64,000 nucleotides of DNA from Parendozoicomonas callyspongiae (GTDB lineage Bacteria > Pseudomonadota > Gammaproteobacteria > Pseudomonadales > Endozoicomonadaceae). Within the stretch, counting starts at the first letter, position 1. The number at the start of each line of letters is the position of its first letter. The DNA is taken from positions 174,223 through 238,222 of the forward strand of contig NZ_JAMFLX010000004.1 in NCBI RefSeq assembly GCF_023502345.1, written 5' to 3'. Of this stretch, positions 18,415-26,982 are shown one piece after another. The notes beneath the pieces are model-generated. The model was not told where the DNA came from. It saw only the letters and a list, made by a program, of their open reading frames with translations, and did no database searches. A program made the translations under genes and the position numbers.

Positions 18415-19929
18415 ATGCCGAACCAGTACATCAGGAAAATCCTTGAGGCTCCCGTCTACGATGTAGCCGTTGAAACACCACTTGATCCTGCTCCGTTCCT
18501 GAGCGAACGCCTGATTAATAATATTTTGATTAAGCGTGAGGATCTGCAGCCGGTATTTTCTTTCAAGATTCGTGGCGCATATAACAAGATTGTGCAGCTC
18601 TCAGAAGAAGATCGTAAGAAAGGCGTAGTGTGTGCCTCTGCAGGCAACCATGCCCAGGGTGTTGCCCTGGCGGCTAATAAACTCGGAATTCGTTCCGTGA
18701 TTGTGATGCCAACAACCACTCCGGATATCAAGGTAAAAGCTGTGCGCGCCCGAGGAGGAGAGGTGGTGCTGCATGGCGATGCCTTTGATCAATCCCTGGC
18801 CTATGCGCTTGAGCTGGAAGTAAAAGAAGGGCTGAGTTTTATTCACCCCTATGACGACCCGGATACCATTGCTGGTCAGGGCACCATTGGGATGGAAATC
18901 CTGCGCCAGCATACCGGGCCGTTGGATGTGATCTTTATTCCCGTTGGTGGCGGTGGACTGATTGCCGGTATCTCTGCTTATATCAAATATCTTCGTCCTG
19001 AAACCAAGGTTATTGGTGTGGAATATGAAGAGTCTGCCTGCCTGAAAGCAGCCATGGAGGCTGGAGAACGTGTGGTTTTGTCTCAGGTCGGACTGTTTGC
19101 TGATGGTGTAGCTGTGGCACAGATCGGTAAAGAGACATTCCGTGTCTGTCAGCAGTGTGTAGATGAAGTTATCACGGTCAATGCGGATGAAGTCTGTGCC
19201 GGAATCAAGGATCTGTTTGAAGATACCCGTTCCTTAACAGAGACAGCTGGCGCTGTCGCTACGGCTGGTTTGAAGAAATATGTTGAGAGGGAAAATATTC
19301 AGGGACAGACGCTGGTTTCGATTGCCAGCGGTGCCAATATCAACTTTGACCGTTTGCGCTATGTGGCTGAACGCGCTGATCTGGGTGAAGGAAAGGAAGC
19401 CATTCTTGGTGTTACGATTCCGGAAAATCCTGGCAGTTTTAAGCGTTTCTGTGAAGCTATCGGTCGACGCAATATTACCGAATTTAACTACCGCTATTTT
19501 GATAATCGGGATGCCAAAATATTCGTTGGCGTTCAGATGCATCCGGACACAGAAACCCGTGAAAAACTGATCGGTGAACTGACGGAAGCGGGCTATCCTG
19601 TTCAGGATCTGACTGACAATGAAATGGCCAAGCTGCATGTTCGCCATATGGTTGGTGGGCATGCGCCGGGTGTCGTTGATGAGGTGGTTTACCGTTTTGA
19701 GTTTCCGGAACGCCCAGGAGCCTTGCTGAGGTTCCTGCAAAGGGTAGGCAATCATTGGAATATCTCTATGTTCCACTATCGGAATCACGGTGCCGCTTAT
19801 GGCCGGGTTGTTGTAGGAATGCAGGTTCCTGAAGAGGAACGTGGCCAGATACCGATATTCCTTGATGAAGTGGGCTATCACTACTGGGAGGAGAGTGATA
19901 ACAGCGTCTACAAGATGTTTTTAAGCTGA
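18415..19929 (+). CDS. ilvA: threonine deaminase (biosynthetic threonine ammonia-lyase)
   Basis: PLP enzyme that converts threonine to 2-oxobutanoate and ammonia, first step of isoleucine synthesis. 504 residues. PLP lysine in SFKIRGAYNK (about residue 50), phosphate loop VGGGGLIAG, and a C-terminal regulatory region from about residue 325 with two ACT-like domains (VTIPENPGSFKRF and FEFPERPGALLRF), as in the isoleucine-inhibited biosynthetic form. It shares the upstream region with rpiA. Confidence 0.96.
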   Translation: MPNQYIRKILEAPVYDVAVETPLDPAPFLSERLINNILIKREDLQPVFSFKIRGAYNKIVQLSEEDRKKGVVCASAGNHAQGVALAANKLGIRSVIVMPTTTPDIKVKAVRARGGEVVLHGDAFDQSLAYALELEVKEGLSFIHPYDDPDTIAGQGTIGMEILRQHTGPLDVIFIPVGGGGLIAGISAYIKYLRPETKVIGVEYEESACLKAAMEAGERVVLSQVGLFADGVAVAQIGKETFRVCQQCVDEVITVNADEVCAGIKDLFEDTRSLTETAGAVATAGLKKYVERENIQGQTLVSIASGANINFDRLRYVAERADLGEGKEAILGVTIPENPGSFKRFCEAIGRRNITEFNYRYFDNRDAKIFVGVQMHPDTETREKLIGELTEAGYPVQDLTDNEMAKLHVRHMVGGHAPGVVDEVVYRFEFPERPGALLRFLQRVGNHWNISMFHYRNHGAAYGRVVVGMQVPEEERGQIPIFLDEVGYHYWEESDNSVYKMFLS

Positions 19930-19946
19930 TTCAGGTATTTTGGGCG

Positions 19947-19981
19947 ACACATTATGTGTAAGTGTTTTGCGCATAATGTGT
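19947..19981 (+). terminator. hairpin after ilvA
   Basis: A 10-bp perfect stem ACACATTATG / CATAATGTGT with a 15-base loop, 17 bases after the ilvA stop. No strong T run follows, so termination may be rho-assisted or the hairpin may only stabilise the 3' end. Confidence 0.4.
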
Positions 19982-20178
19982 AAAACTTGTACCAGATCAT
20001 GTTTTTTTATTCCCTGACCGCTATCATTTCTCGGATATTGCTAACCCTGTCGGTTGCTTTCATGCGTTGGAGGCTAAGGGTAGTTGCGTAAAAAAATAAC
20101 CATGACCACAGTAGTTTGATCATCCAGTGAATGAGAGAGTGGGTGTGCATGGTTAGCAGAGTAACTATTGGGGATAAG

Positions 20179-20274
20179 ATGTTCAGTTTTAAGCGATTTG
20201 ATCCTGTTGCAGTACTAGTCACTCTTGTTGCTATCGGTGTAGTTGGAACTGCAACTGCACAGATGTTTGTCTAG
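20179..20274 (+). CDS. possible 31-residue membrane peptide
   Basis: ATG at 20179 preceded by GGGGA at suitable spacing, 31 codons, TAG at 20272-20274. It has a basic start (MFSFKRFDP) followed by a continuous hydrophobic/small-residue stretch (VAVLVTLVAIGVVGTATAQ), either one membrane helix or a signal peptide-like sequence ending TATAQ. It is flanked by about 200 non-coding bases on each side. No family recognised. Confidence 0.45.
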   Translation: MFSFKRFDPVAVLVTLVAIGVVGTATAQMFV

Positions 20275-20487
20275 CTTTCCATTCTTCCGATTGTCTGTTG
20301 TAGAGTAGCTGAGATACTGGGGTTGCTCCAAAGTTCACTCTCCTGATGCTCAATGGTGCCAGCCGTTAGGCGTCATCATCATCTTCTTCCTTATTTTTCC
20401 AAATTACTGCTTCGGCGTTGTATGCCTGCAGTGATAATTTCAACTGAAAGAAGAAAAATCAGTTGAGTTGGCAGTACCAACTCGATC

Positions 20488-21099
20488 TTATTTGTAGAGA
20501 GCAGAATTAGTCGCGATTCCGGTGAGCGGAATATCCCAGTGTCCGGTTGGTATTTGTTCCACCTTCTGGCATTCATGGGCAAGGCCGATAAGCACAGGTT
20601 TGGTTGGCTGGGTCTGTTCACCAACAAACTCAAAAGCACGGTCATAGTAACCGCCCCCCATCCCCATTCTGTTGCCCTGTTCGTCAAAACCAGTCAGGGG
20701 CAGCAGCACCAGATCAAGCTCTTTGGCTGCCACAGGCTGATACAGCTTCGGATCGGGTTCAGGAATACCGTAGTAGTTATCAACCATCACACTGTCTTCT
20801 GACCAGGGCATAAAGAGCATGGACCAGTCTGATTTGTCGATAACCGGCAGATAAACCTGTTTGCCTTTGGCCCAGGCATCTTCAACGATGAGCTGAGGAT
20901 CAATTTCTCCATCTCTGGCCAGGTAAACAGCAATGTGCTGGCTGTCTATATAGAAATCGTGAGAGGTAATTGTTTCAAGCAGCTTTTGGCTGGCCGCCTT
21001 CTGTTGATCTTTATTGAGACTTCTGCGGTTATCACGAAGCTGCTGACGGAGCTGCTTTTTCTGCTGCTGCAGTTCATCATTCTGGGATTCTGATGTCAT
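20488..21099 (-). CDS. ygfA: 5-formyltetrahydrofolate cyclo-ligase
   Basis: ATP-dependent conversion of 5-formyl-THF to 5,10-methenyl-THF, salvaging the storage/inhibitory folate. 203 residues. Signature GMGGGYYDR near residue 148 (ATP/phosphate loop), the basic N-terminal segment KKQLRQQLRDNRRSL, and DLVLLPLTGFD. In many gammaproteobacteria this gene sits downstream of 6S RNA; the upstream 200 bases here do not show a convincing 6S structure. Confidence 0.92.
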   Translation of the reverse strand: MTSESQNDELQQQKKQLRQQLRDNRRSLNKDQQKAASQKLLETITSHDFYIDSQHIAVYLARDGEIDPQLIVEDAWAKGKQVYLPVIDKSDWSMLFMPWSEDSVMVDNYYGIPEPDPKLYQPVAAKELDLVLLPLTGFDEQGNRMGMGGGYYDRAFEFVGEQTQPTKPVLIGLAHECQKVEQIPTGHWDIPLTGIATNSALYK

Positions 21100-21202
21100 A
21101 TCGACAGGAGTGCTCCAGTTGTTCTGGATTTATGGCGAGCGGAGGAAACTGGATAAGGGTAAAAACAAGACTCCCCACCCTGCCGTTATCTCTCATTGGC
21201 GC

Positions 21203-21219
21203 TTGAGACGTTGTCTCAA
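21203..21219. other. small perfect hairpin upstream of the cyclo-ligase gene
   Basis: TTGAGAC-GTT-GTCTCAA, 7-bp stem, about 105 bases upstream of the start codon. It may belong to the mRNA leader or to a small RNA; nothing further supports either. Confidence 0.3.
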
Positions 21220-21332
21220 TGGGGCTGTTTATAACACATTGAAACAAATAGACTTTTCTCACATCCTTGTGAAATCTGTCAACTCTGTGTCAACAATTTC
21301 TCAACCCGTGAGTGCAGCGTAAGAATATAGAA

Positions 21333-21362
21333 TCCGTCCATAGCCGTCCATAGCCGTCCATA
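21333..21362. repeat. tandem repeat, three copies of a 10-mer
   Basis: CCGTCCATA(G) occurs three times in direct tandem. It lies in a non-coding stretch (21100-21629) in which no gene is supported. Confidence 0.8.
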
Positions 21363-21629
21363 AATCCTACCAAAACAGGTGTGCGATTTTTACCCTACCC
21401 CTCAATGTTCCCTGTTTTCACCTCCCCCAACTTTGTCATTTTCACGGAGCAGGATGTGCCTCTGTAGGCTTAGGTGAACTGCAATAAAAATCGTGAGCTA
21501 CAATAGGGCTATTGGAGCCTTTCAGGAGCGAACTCGCCACCCAATATCAAATTGTTTTCAGCCTGCTGCTTCCAAATATGATAAAACACACGCCATATTT
21601 TTTATCTTATTCTGATAACCGGATTCCCC

Positions 21630-21888
21630 ATGGCCGTTAAGCCGAAGAAACAGGCTGCCCAAACCCTCGAAAAAATTGAACAGACACTCTGGAAGGCTGC
21701 CGACAAACTCCGCGCCAATATGGATGCTGCCGAGTACAAGCATGTTGTGCTGGACCTGATCTTTCTGAAGTGACAGCTTCGACCAGTTTCGTGAAGAGCT
21801 GAAGCAGCGTTTCAGCAACGCTGACGATGAATACTATTTCCCCGATGCCCTGCCAGAGGAGCTGGCAGCAGAGCTGGAAGAGAGGGAT
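21630..21888 (+). pseudogene. remnant of type I restriction-modification methyltransferase HsdM, N-terminus
   Basis: The frame from ATG 21630 reads [20 protein letters not shown], the characteristic first helices of HsdM, and stops at TGA 21771-21773 after 47 residues. In the next frame the family sequence continues (DSFDQFREELKQRFSNADDE, then YYFPDALPEELAAELEERD). A deletion or frameshift therefore broke the gene around residue 47, and everything after about residue 90 is replaced by transposase sequence. No hsdR or hsdS is present. Confidence 0.85.
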
Positions 21889-22177
21889 TGCACTTATTCT
21901 ATTAATCCAGCTACACTGGTTTTCGTTGACAATGCCAGCATTCATACGTGCAAAAAGTTCCGGGCAAAGCGGGACGATTGGACGCTCGAAAAGAAGTTGA
22001 TCGTCTGCTACTTGCCGACCTATTCACCAGAACTGAATCTGATTGATATTCTGTGGAATAAAAGGTCAAGTACGAGTGGCTGAACATCATGAAGGTGATG
22101 AACTTTGGTGAATTCGAAAAAAAACTAAAGGGGTATTCGATCAGTTTGGTCAGGAATATATGATTTCATTTGTCTGA
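21889..22177 (+). pseudogene. remnant of IS630-family transposase, C-terminus
   Basis: Joined in frame to the hsdM remnant. It reads INPATLVFVDNASIHT (DDE-domain second Asp block), then YLPTYSPELNLIDILWN (the catalytic-Glu block P-E-L-N-x-I-E, here with Asp for Glu in LID), then after frameshifts KVKYEWLNI and FGQEYMISFV, ending at TGA 22175-22177. At least two frameshifts (after 22060 and in the A-run near 22120) and the missing N-terminal half make it inactive. Confidence 0.85.
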
Positions 22178-22204
22178 ATACTTAGCGTTGAAGGATTGCA
22201 GGAT

Positions 22205-23155
22205 ATGAATTCATTCAGTCACGCCTCACCTGGCAGCATCTTTTACACCATTCTGTTATTGGTTTTTAGTTGCCCTGCCATGGCGGGAGGTGGGCCGAGC
22301 AAAATAGCTGGTGGCTCTTCTGGCTCTGGCGTTGGAATTCCTTTGCTTCCAGTGGGCCTGTCTACAGGAGAAGAGAATGTTATAGAGTCTGAGCCGCTAC
22401 TAGAAGTGCCTTCAGATGGACCCCCAGCAATCGTCGCGCAGCCCCGCATGAACCAGGGGCAGGACTATCCATGGGTAAATGATCTTGTCCACCAGCAGTG
22501 TCAGATAGGGCTGCGTGTCGCAAGAGCAGCTAAAACCTGCCTTTATCAAACAAGAACATGTCTGTGCTCACAAACAACCAGGGCAATTTGTTGTGGATGT
22601 ACGGCACTTCTGTTTGTGGCAGGAGTAATCCCATGTGTGGCAGGGGTAGGCCTTGAATCTTTGTCTTGCCTGTTACCGTCTTCATTTTCTTCGTGCTATC
22701 CCTTGGGATCCAAGTTATCTTTCTGTTCTTTCGCTCCGCTGCTCAGCGCATGTGGAACTTGGTCATACTATAATGGGGCAAAATATTATGGCCCTGCGCC
22801 TTCTCTCCCTCCGTCTGCCTCTTATCAGCCCCCCGCCCCCTTATGTCAACACACGGCCTGCCTTGATGCGTTTGATGAAAGTCAGAAAGTCGGTGATAAC
22901 ACCCCGTTGGAAGTCAGAAGTGTGACGGGAGTATATACCTCGCAATATCCCGTGTATGTCTATGAAAGAGATGACCTGATATCTCTCGCTGATGTTTTGA
23001 GAAGTCATCAAATCACCGGCACAAAGACCTCGTATGGAAGCAGCGATCGAACCCCACTGAAAATCATCCCCTGGAGCGAACTCGATCCTGAAAAACAGCA
23101 ACAGGTCATAGAAAAGAGGGAGAAATTCATGGCATGGACTCGAGGCAATTCATAA
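22205..23155 (+). CDS. secreted cysteine-rich protein of unknown function
   Basis: 316 residues from ATG 22205, which has AAGGA nine bases upstream; a TTG three codons earlier is less likely. Residues 1-27 form a signal peptide (FYTILLLVFSCPAMAGG). A Gly/Ser/Pro-rich linker follows, then a cysteine-rich hydrophobic block (about residues 98-180, including TCLCSQTTRAICCGCTALLF and FSSCYPLGSKLSFCSF), a proline-rich segment (YGPAPSLPPSASYQPPAP) and a charged C-terminal domain. The hydrophobic Cys block could insert in membranes or be disulfide-bonded. No family recognised. It follows directly on the IS630 remnant. Confidence 0.6.
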   Translation: MNSFSHASPGSIFYTILLLVFSCPAMAGGGPSKIAGGSSGSGVGIPLLPVGLSTGEENVIESEPLLEVPSDGPPAIVAQPRMNQGQDYPWVNDLVHQQCQIGLRVARAAKTCLYQTRTCLCSQTTRAICCGCTALLFVAGVIPCVAGVGLESLSCLLPSSFSSCYPLGSKLSFCSFAPLLSACGTWSYYNGAKYYGPAPSLPPSASYQPPAPLCQHTACLDAFDESQKVGDNTPLEVRSVTGVYTSQYPVYVYERDDLISLADVLRSHQITGTKTSYGSSDRTPLKIIPWSELDPEKQQQVIEKREKFMAWTRGNS

Positions 23156-23230
23156 CCGTACCGCAGGCAGCAAATACAAAATAACAACACCTGTTTTTGT
23201 CATCTTCGCTACCTGCGAAAGATTATGTAC
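23153..23230. repeat. decayed copy of palindromic mini-element, family B
   Basis: ACCGCAGGCAGCAAATAC, AACACCTGTTTTTG, TCATCTTCGCTACCTGCG and AAAGATTATG follow the order of the family-B element at 5710-5876, but the middle third (including the AACCA hairpin) is lost. It lies between two convergent stop codons: that of the cysteine-rich protein and that of proS (23231-23233). Confidence 0.65.
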
Positions 23231-24733
23231 TTAATACGCCTTGGCAAAAATCACTTTATGGGTGGCATCTTTACCGGTAAAGATACACTTCTTGCCTTCT
23301 ACCCCTTCCTGGTTAAATGGAATGCAGCGTGGGGTTACTTTCAGATCAGACAGAACCTGGTGATCAATAGCCTCTTCACACCATGGCACAACAGCGAAAC
23401 CACCATGATGGCCTTCTGAATAAAGCTCAACGAACATGTCCAGATCATCAATCTCATGGGTATTGGCTTCACGGAATTCCAGTGCCCGCTGGTAGAGGTT
23501 TTCCTGCATCTCTTTCAGGATGCCCTCTGCCATACCGGCAAACTCTTCCTTATCCACCAGCATTTTCTCTTTCGGGCCCTGGTCACGGCGCTTGACGCAA
23601 ACAGTGTCCTGCTGGACTTCCTTCATACCTACTTCCAGACGGATAGGCACACCTTTCTTGATGTTATCCCATGACTTGTGACCGGTCTGGATATCACGAT
23701 CATCTATGTAGGTGCGAACTTTCACGTCACCCAGACGCAGGCCCTTGAGCATGCTCTTCAGGTTTTCACAGTAGCTGAGCACATCCCAGCGCTGCTCTTC
23801 TTTCTGAATGATAGGCTGAATCACAATATGCTGAGGCGCAATCTTCGGCGGCAGTAGCAGACCATCGTCGTCACTATGAGTCATGATCAGAGCACCGACC
23901 AGACGAGTAGATACGCCCCAGGAGGTGGTCCAGGCATGCTGTTCCTGACCTTTATGGTCCTGGAAGCTGATATCGTATGCCTTGGCAAAGTTCTGACCGA
24001 GGAAATGGCTGGTGCCAGCCTGTACGGCCTTGCAGTCCTGCATCATTGCTTCAATAGTGAAGGTATCTACAGCACCGGGGAATTTCTCATCCGGAGTTTT
24101 CTGTCCGGGAATCACAGGAATCGCCAGGTACTCTTTCACGAAGGTCTCGTACACATCGAGCATCTTCATGGTTTCTTCCTGGGCTTCTTCTTTATAAGCG
24201 TGGGCAGTATGGCCTTCCTGCCACAGGAATTCTGAAGTACGCAGGAACAGACGGGTACGCATCTCCCAGCGCATAACGTTAGCCCACTGGTTAATCAGAA
24301 TAGGCAGATCACGATAGGACTGCACCCAGCGGGAATAGCTGTCGCCGATAATGGCTTCAGATGTTGGACGGATAATATAAGGCTCTTCCAGCTTGCCTGC
24401 TGGCTTCAGGCCACCTTCACCATCACCTTCCAGGCGGTGATGCGTAACAACAGCACACTCTTTGGCAAAGCCATCAACGAATTCAGCTTCCTTCTCCAGG
24501 AAGCTCATCGGCATCAGCAGGGGGAAGTAAGCGTTGACGTGTCCGGTATCCTTGAACATTTCATCAAGGTTCTTCTGGATATTTTCCCAGATTCCATAAC
24601 CCCACGGTTTGATAACCATGCAGCCACGGGTACATGAATTTTCTGCCAGATCAGCACTCTTGACGACCTGCTGATACCACTCCGGAAAGTTTTCTTCCCT
24701 GGTAACAGGCATGCCATTCATTTTCTTCTTCAT
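23231..24733 (-). CDS. proS: prolyl-tRNA synthetase, archaeal/eukaryotic (short) type
   Basis: Charges tRNA-Pro with proline. 500 residues; class II synthetase with motif 2 in RWEMRTRLFLRTSEFLWQEG and motif 3 in WGVSTRLVGALIMTHSDDDG. It lacks the roughly 180-residue editing insertion of the usual bacterial ProRS and ends in FAKAY, as the archaeal/eukaryotic-type enzymes do. Such a ProRS is a known neighbour of prd genes in Clostridia, so it travels with the proline reductase locus and is probably a second ProRS of the genome. AGGAAG precedes the ATG. A strong terminator hairpin lies 100 bases upstream, so expression may be separate or attenuated. Confidence 0.93.
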   Translation of the reverse strand: MKKKMNGMPVTREENFPEWYQQVVKSADLAENSCTRGCMVIKPWGYGIWENIQKNLDEMFKDTGHVNAYFPLLMPMSFLEKEAEFVDGFAKECAVVTHHRLEGDGEGGLKPAGKLEEPYIIRPTSEAIIGDSYSRWVQSYRDLPILINQWANVMRWEMRTRLFLRTSEFLWQEGHTAHAYKEEAQEETMKMLDVYETFVKEYLAIPVIPGQKTPDEKFPGAVDTFTIEAMMQDCKAVQAGTSHFLGQNFAKAYDISFQDHKGQEQHAWTTSWGVSTRLVGALIMTHSDDDGLLLPPKIAPQHIVIQPIIQKEEQRWDVLSYCENLKSMLKGLRLGDVKVRTYIDDRDIQTGHKSWDNIKKGVPIRLEVGMKEVQQDTVCVKRRDQGPKEKMLVDKEEFAGMAEGILKEMQENLYQRALEFREANTHEIDDLDMFVELYSEGHHGGFAVVPWCEEAIDHQVLSDLKVTPRCIPFNQEGVEGKKCIFTGKDATHKVIFAKAY

Positions 24734-24832
24734 AATTCTTCCTGCTTTTTCAATCTATAGCTTTGCTGTGAGCAGACTGTTCAGCCATTTATTCACAGCA
24801 GGTGCGAGGAAAAGTCGGTATGCCTGATGTCT

Positions 24833-24899
24833 AAAAAGAGCAAACCGTCCCGCCCTGTGGCCTATTGGTAGGCTTGCGGCTAACGGCTTGCTCTCTTTT
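24833..24899 (-). terminator. strong terminator or attenuator between the TauE gene and proS
   Basis: Read on the minus strand, AAAAGAGAGCAAGCCGT pairs with ACGGTTTGCTCTTTTT; the loop contains a second hairpin (GCCTA-CCAA-TAGGC), and the second arm ends in five T. It would end the prd/TauE transcript or attenuate read-through into proS. A further inverted repeat (GCTGTGA / TCACAGC, 24765-24799) lies between it and the proS start. Confidence 0.75.
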
Positions 24900-24930
24900 C
24901 ATATCAAGTCACATCCCTATGATCATAAGA

Positions 24931-25827
24931 TCAGGCTTGCTGCAGTTCGGCAGCAGCTTCCTTATCGGCTCCTTTCCTGGAGTCACGGATCAGGGTATAG
25001 GCGGTATAAGTGATAACGCAGATAACCAGCCAGGTCAGGATATTCAGTGGCAGGGACTTAACAAGGTAAGCCGCAACGAATACACCAATACTACCGAAGA
25101 TGATGTTAAAGAAAGTAGCCTTGCGGTTGTAAGCGCCTTCCTTAATAAACTTCACACTCGCTGCTGGCATCAGGTATGCACAGGAACCCATCATGATCGG
25201 GAAAGCGACCAGCGGGCTCATTCCGAGCGCATAAACAAGTGCCATACAGGGAGCATACAGACCAATACCCAGAGTCATAAGAGCACCGAGGATAAAGTTT
25301 GCAACAACTGCAATGACAAGTTTCGCGCCAGTCAGACCAACAGCCTCACCGCCAACAGGCATCAGGCCCAGCTTGCCGGAAACCATGATCAGTACCACGC
25401 ACAGCAGGGCAGAACCCATGTACAGCTGAACCTTGCGCTCATTCAGCTTGGCAACAAAACCTGCACCTATAATGGCACCGGCAGTTGCAGCCACCAGCAT
25501 GGAAACCAGTGTTACGGTTTCAACCTTCACTTCAGAGATAAAGATAAAGGCTTCCATAATAACCGGAATACACATGGCGGTATTCAGGGTACCGGGCATA
25601 ATGCGGTCTTTCACCAGACCAAACTGTTTAAACAGTGCAGTCATAGGTGCAAAACCACCAATACCCAGTGTGTCGAAGAAGTTAATAAAGAAGCCAATTA
25701 AAGAGTGTGCCGGAACACTGCCCTCCTCAAGAACTTCACCCTTTGGTTGTTTTTTCAAATCCATTGCAAATGTAAAAACAAACCAGAGCGCCATAACGGC
25801 CAGAATACCCAGGAGTATTTGTACCAT
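24931..25827 (-). CDS. TauE/SafE-family membrane transporter
   Basis: 298 residues with about eight hydrophobic segments, of the sulfite-exporter TauE/SafE (DUF81) family. The duplicated glycine-rich pattern is seen in FFINFFDTLGIGGFAPMTAL and GALMTLGIGLYAPCMALVYALG. It follows prdF on the same strand with a 144-base gap that contains alternative hairpins. Members of this family recur next to prd genes, so uptake of proline or export of 5-aminovalerate is a reasonable guess; the substrate cannot be read from sequence. Confidence 0.8.
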   Translation of the reverse strand: MVQILLGILAVMALWFVFTFAMDLKKQPKGEVLEEGSVPAHSLIGFFINFFDTLGIGGFAPMTALFKQFGLVKDRIMPGTLNTAMCIPVIMEAFIFISEVKVETVTLVSMLVAATAGAIIGAGFVAKLNERKVQLYMGSALLCVVLIMVSGKLGLMPVGGEAVGLTGAKLVIAVVANFILGALMTLGIGLYAPCMALVYALGMSPLVAFPIMMGSCAYLMPAASVKFIKEGAYNRKATFFNIIFGSIGVFVAAYLVKSLPLNILTWLVICVITYTAYTLIRDSRKGADKEAAAELQQA

Positions 25828-25883
25828 GGTGTTTCACCTTTTTTAGGTCGTGTGACGTTTGTTGTGTGTGACTCTTAATATGA

Positions 25884-25943
25884 AAATGCCGCTTTCATGC
25901 TTTGTGACATTCTTCATCGTTCGGTGAGCGGCATTTACCGCTC
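25884..25943 (-). promoter_or_regulatory. two mutually exclusive hairpins in the prdF-TauE gap
   Basis: AAATGCCGCT (25884-25893) can pair with AGCGGCATTT (25927-25936) over 10 bp, while GAGCGG (25926-25931) can instead pair with CCGCTC (25938-25943). The shared strand means only one can form. No T run follows either. Confidence 0.4.
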
Positions 25944-25971
25944 AAGGCTGTTTAAATCTTAAAACGCTTAA

Positions 25972-26982
25972 TTAATTGAAAGTGAATCCATGCCGGAGAG
26001 AATCAGCAGGGTCCGCCATCAAGTGGTTAATTCCTGTGATATAGGCACTGGCAGTGATTTCAGGAATCACGTAGGTCTGACCATCTTTTTCATAGGCCTC
26101 AACCACGCGACCTTTGAATGTGGTGCCGATAACACTTTCGTAAATAAACTCTTCGTTCAGAGCCAGCTTGCCCTTGGTGTACAGAGTGGCCATCTTGGCG
26201 GAAGTACCGGTACCGCAAGGAGAGCGGTCTACCTGACCATCGCCGAATACCACAATATTCTGCAGAGTGGCGCCTTCTGATTTGGCAGGACCATAAATCT
26301 CAACTAAATCAATAGAATTAATGTGAGGCAGCTCTGGATGAACAACACTGAGCTGGTGATTGGCTGCGTCTTTAATTTTCATGCCGATTTCGCACAGGCG
26401 ATTGGCATTCTTCGGGCAGATATCAATATCAAGTTGGGAACCATCAACAATGGCAAAGAAGCTGCCACCGAAAGAGATATCCGCAGTGATCTTGCCGATG
26501 TCAGGAACATTGATGGTGACATCCTGCTTGTAGAGGAAAGCAGGAACATTCAGGAAAGAAACCTCTTCAGCCTTGCCGTTGGTCACTTTCACGTTACCAC
26601 GTACCAGACCAGCTGGTGCTTCCAGCGTCACGCTGGTGTATGGCTCGCTGATCTCTTCCAGCATGCCCATCTCAACAGCAGCAGTCATGGCGCCGATGGT
26701 GCCGTGACCACACATATTCAGATAGCCGCCGCCATCCATAAAGATAATGCCAAGGTCAGCTTCTTTGGAAACAGGTGTGGTGATAATGGAACCGAACATA
26801 TCGGCATGGCCGCGAGGTTCATGCATGGCCATGGTGCGGACATGGTCCATGTTCTCTTCCAGATAGGACTTTTTCTCGGCCATGGTGTCGCCGGGAATCT
26901 TGGGCACACCACTGGTGATTATGCGGGTCGGTTCACCCATGGTATGGGAATCAATAGCAACGATCTGTTTGTTGATATTCAT
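25972..26982 (-). CDS. prdF: proline racemase
   Basis: Cofactor-independent racemase that makes D-proline, the substrate of proline reductase. 336 residues. Both catalytic cysteines of true proline racemases are present: MCGHGTIGAM (Cys about 91) and DRSPCGTGTSA (Cys about 256); 4-hydroxyproline epimerases and dehydratases differ at or near these sites. Its start overlaps the prdE stop by four bases (26979-26982), so it is translationally coupled in the prd operon. Confidence 0.95.
   Translation of the reverse strand: MNINKQIVAIDSHTMGEPTRIITSGVPKIPGDTMAEKKSYLEENMDHVRTMAMHEPRGHADMFGSIITTPVSKEADLGIIFMDGGGYLNMCGHGTIGAMTAAVEMGMLEEISEPYTSVTLEAPAGLVRGNVKVTNGKAEEVSFLNVPAFLYKQDVTINVPDIGKITADISFGGSFFAIVDGSQLDIDICPKNANRLCEIGMKIKDAANHQLSVVHPELPHINSIDLVEIYGPAKSEGATLQNIVVFGDGQVDRSPCGTGTSAKMATLYTKGKLALNEEFIYESVIGTTFKGRVVEAYEKDGQTYVIPEITASAYITGINHLMADPADSLRHGFTFN

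Noticed and set aside
21100..21330. 6S RNA upstream of the cyclo-ligase gene
   Set aside because: The position is right for gammaproteobacteria, but I could not find the long closing stems and central bubble; only a 7-bp hairpin is clear.
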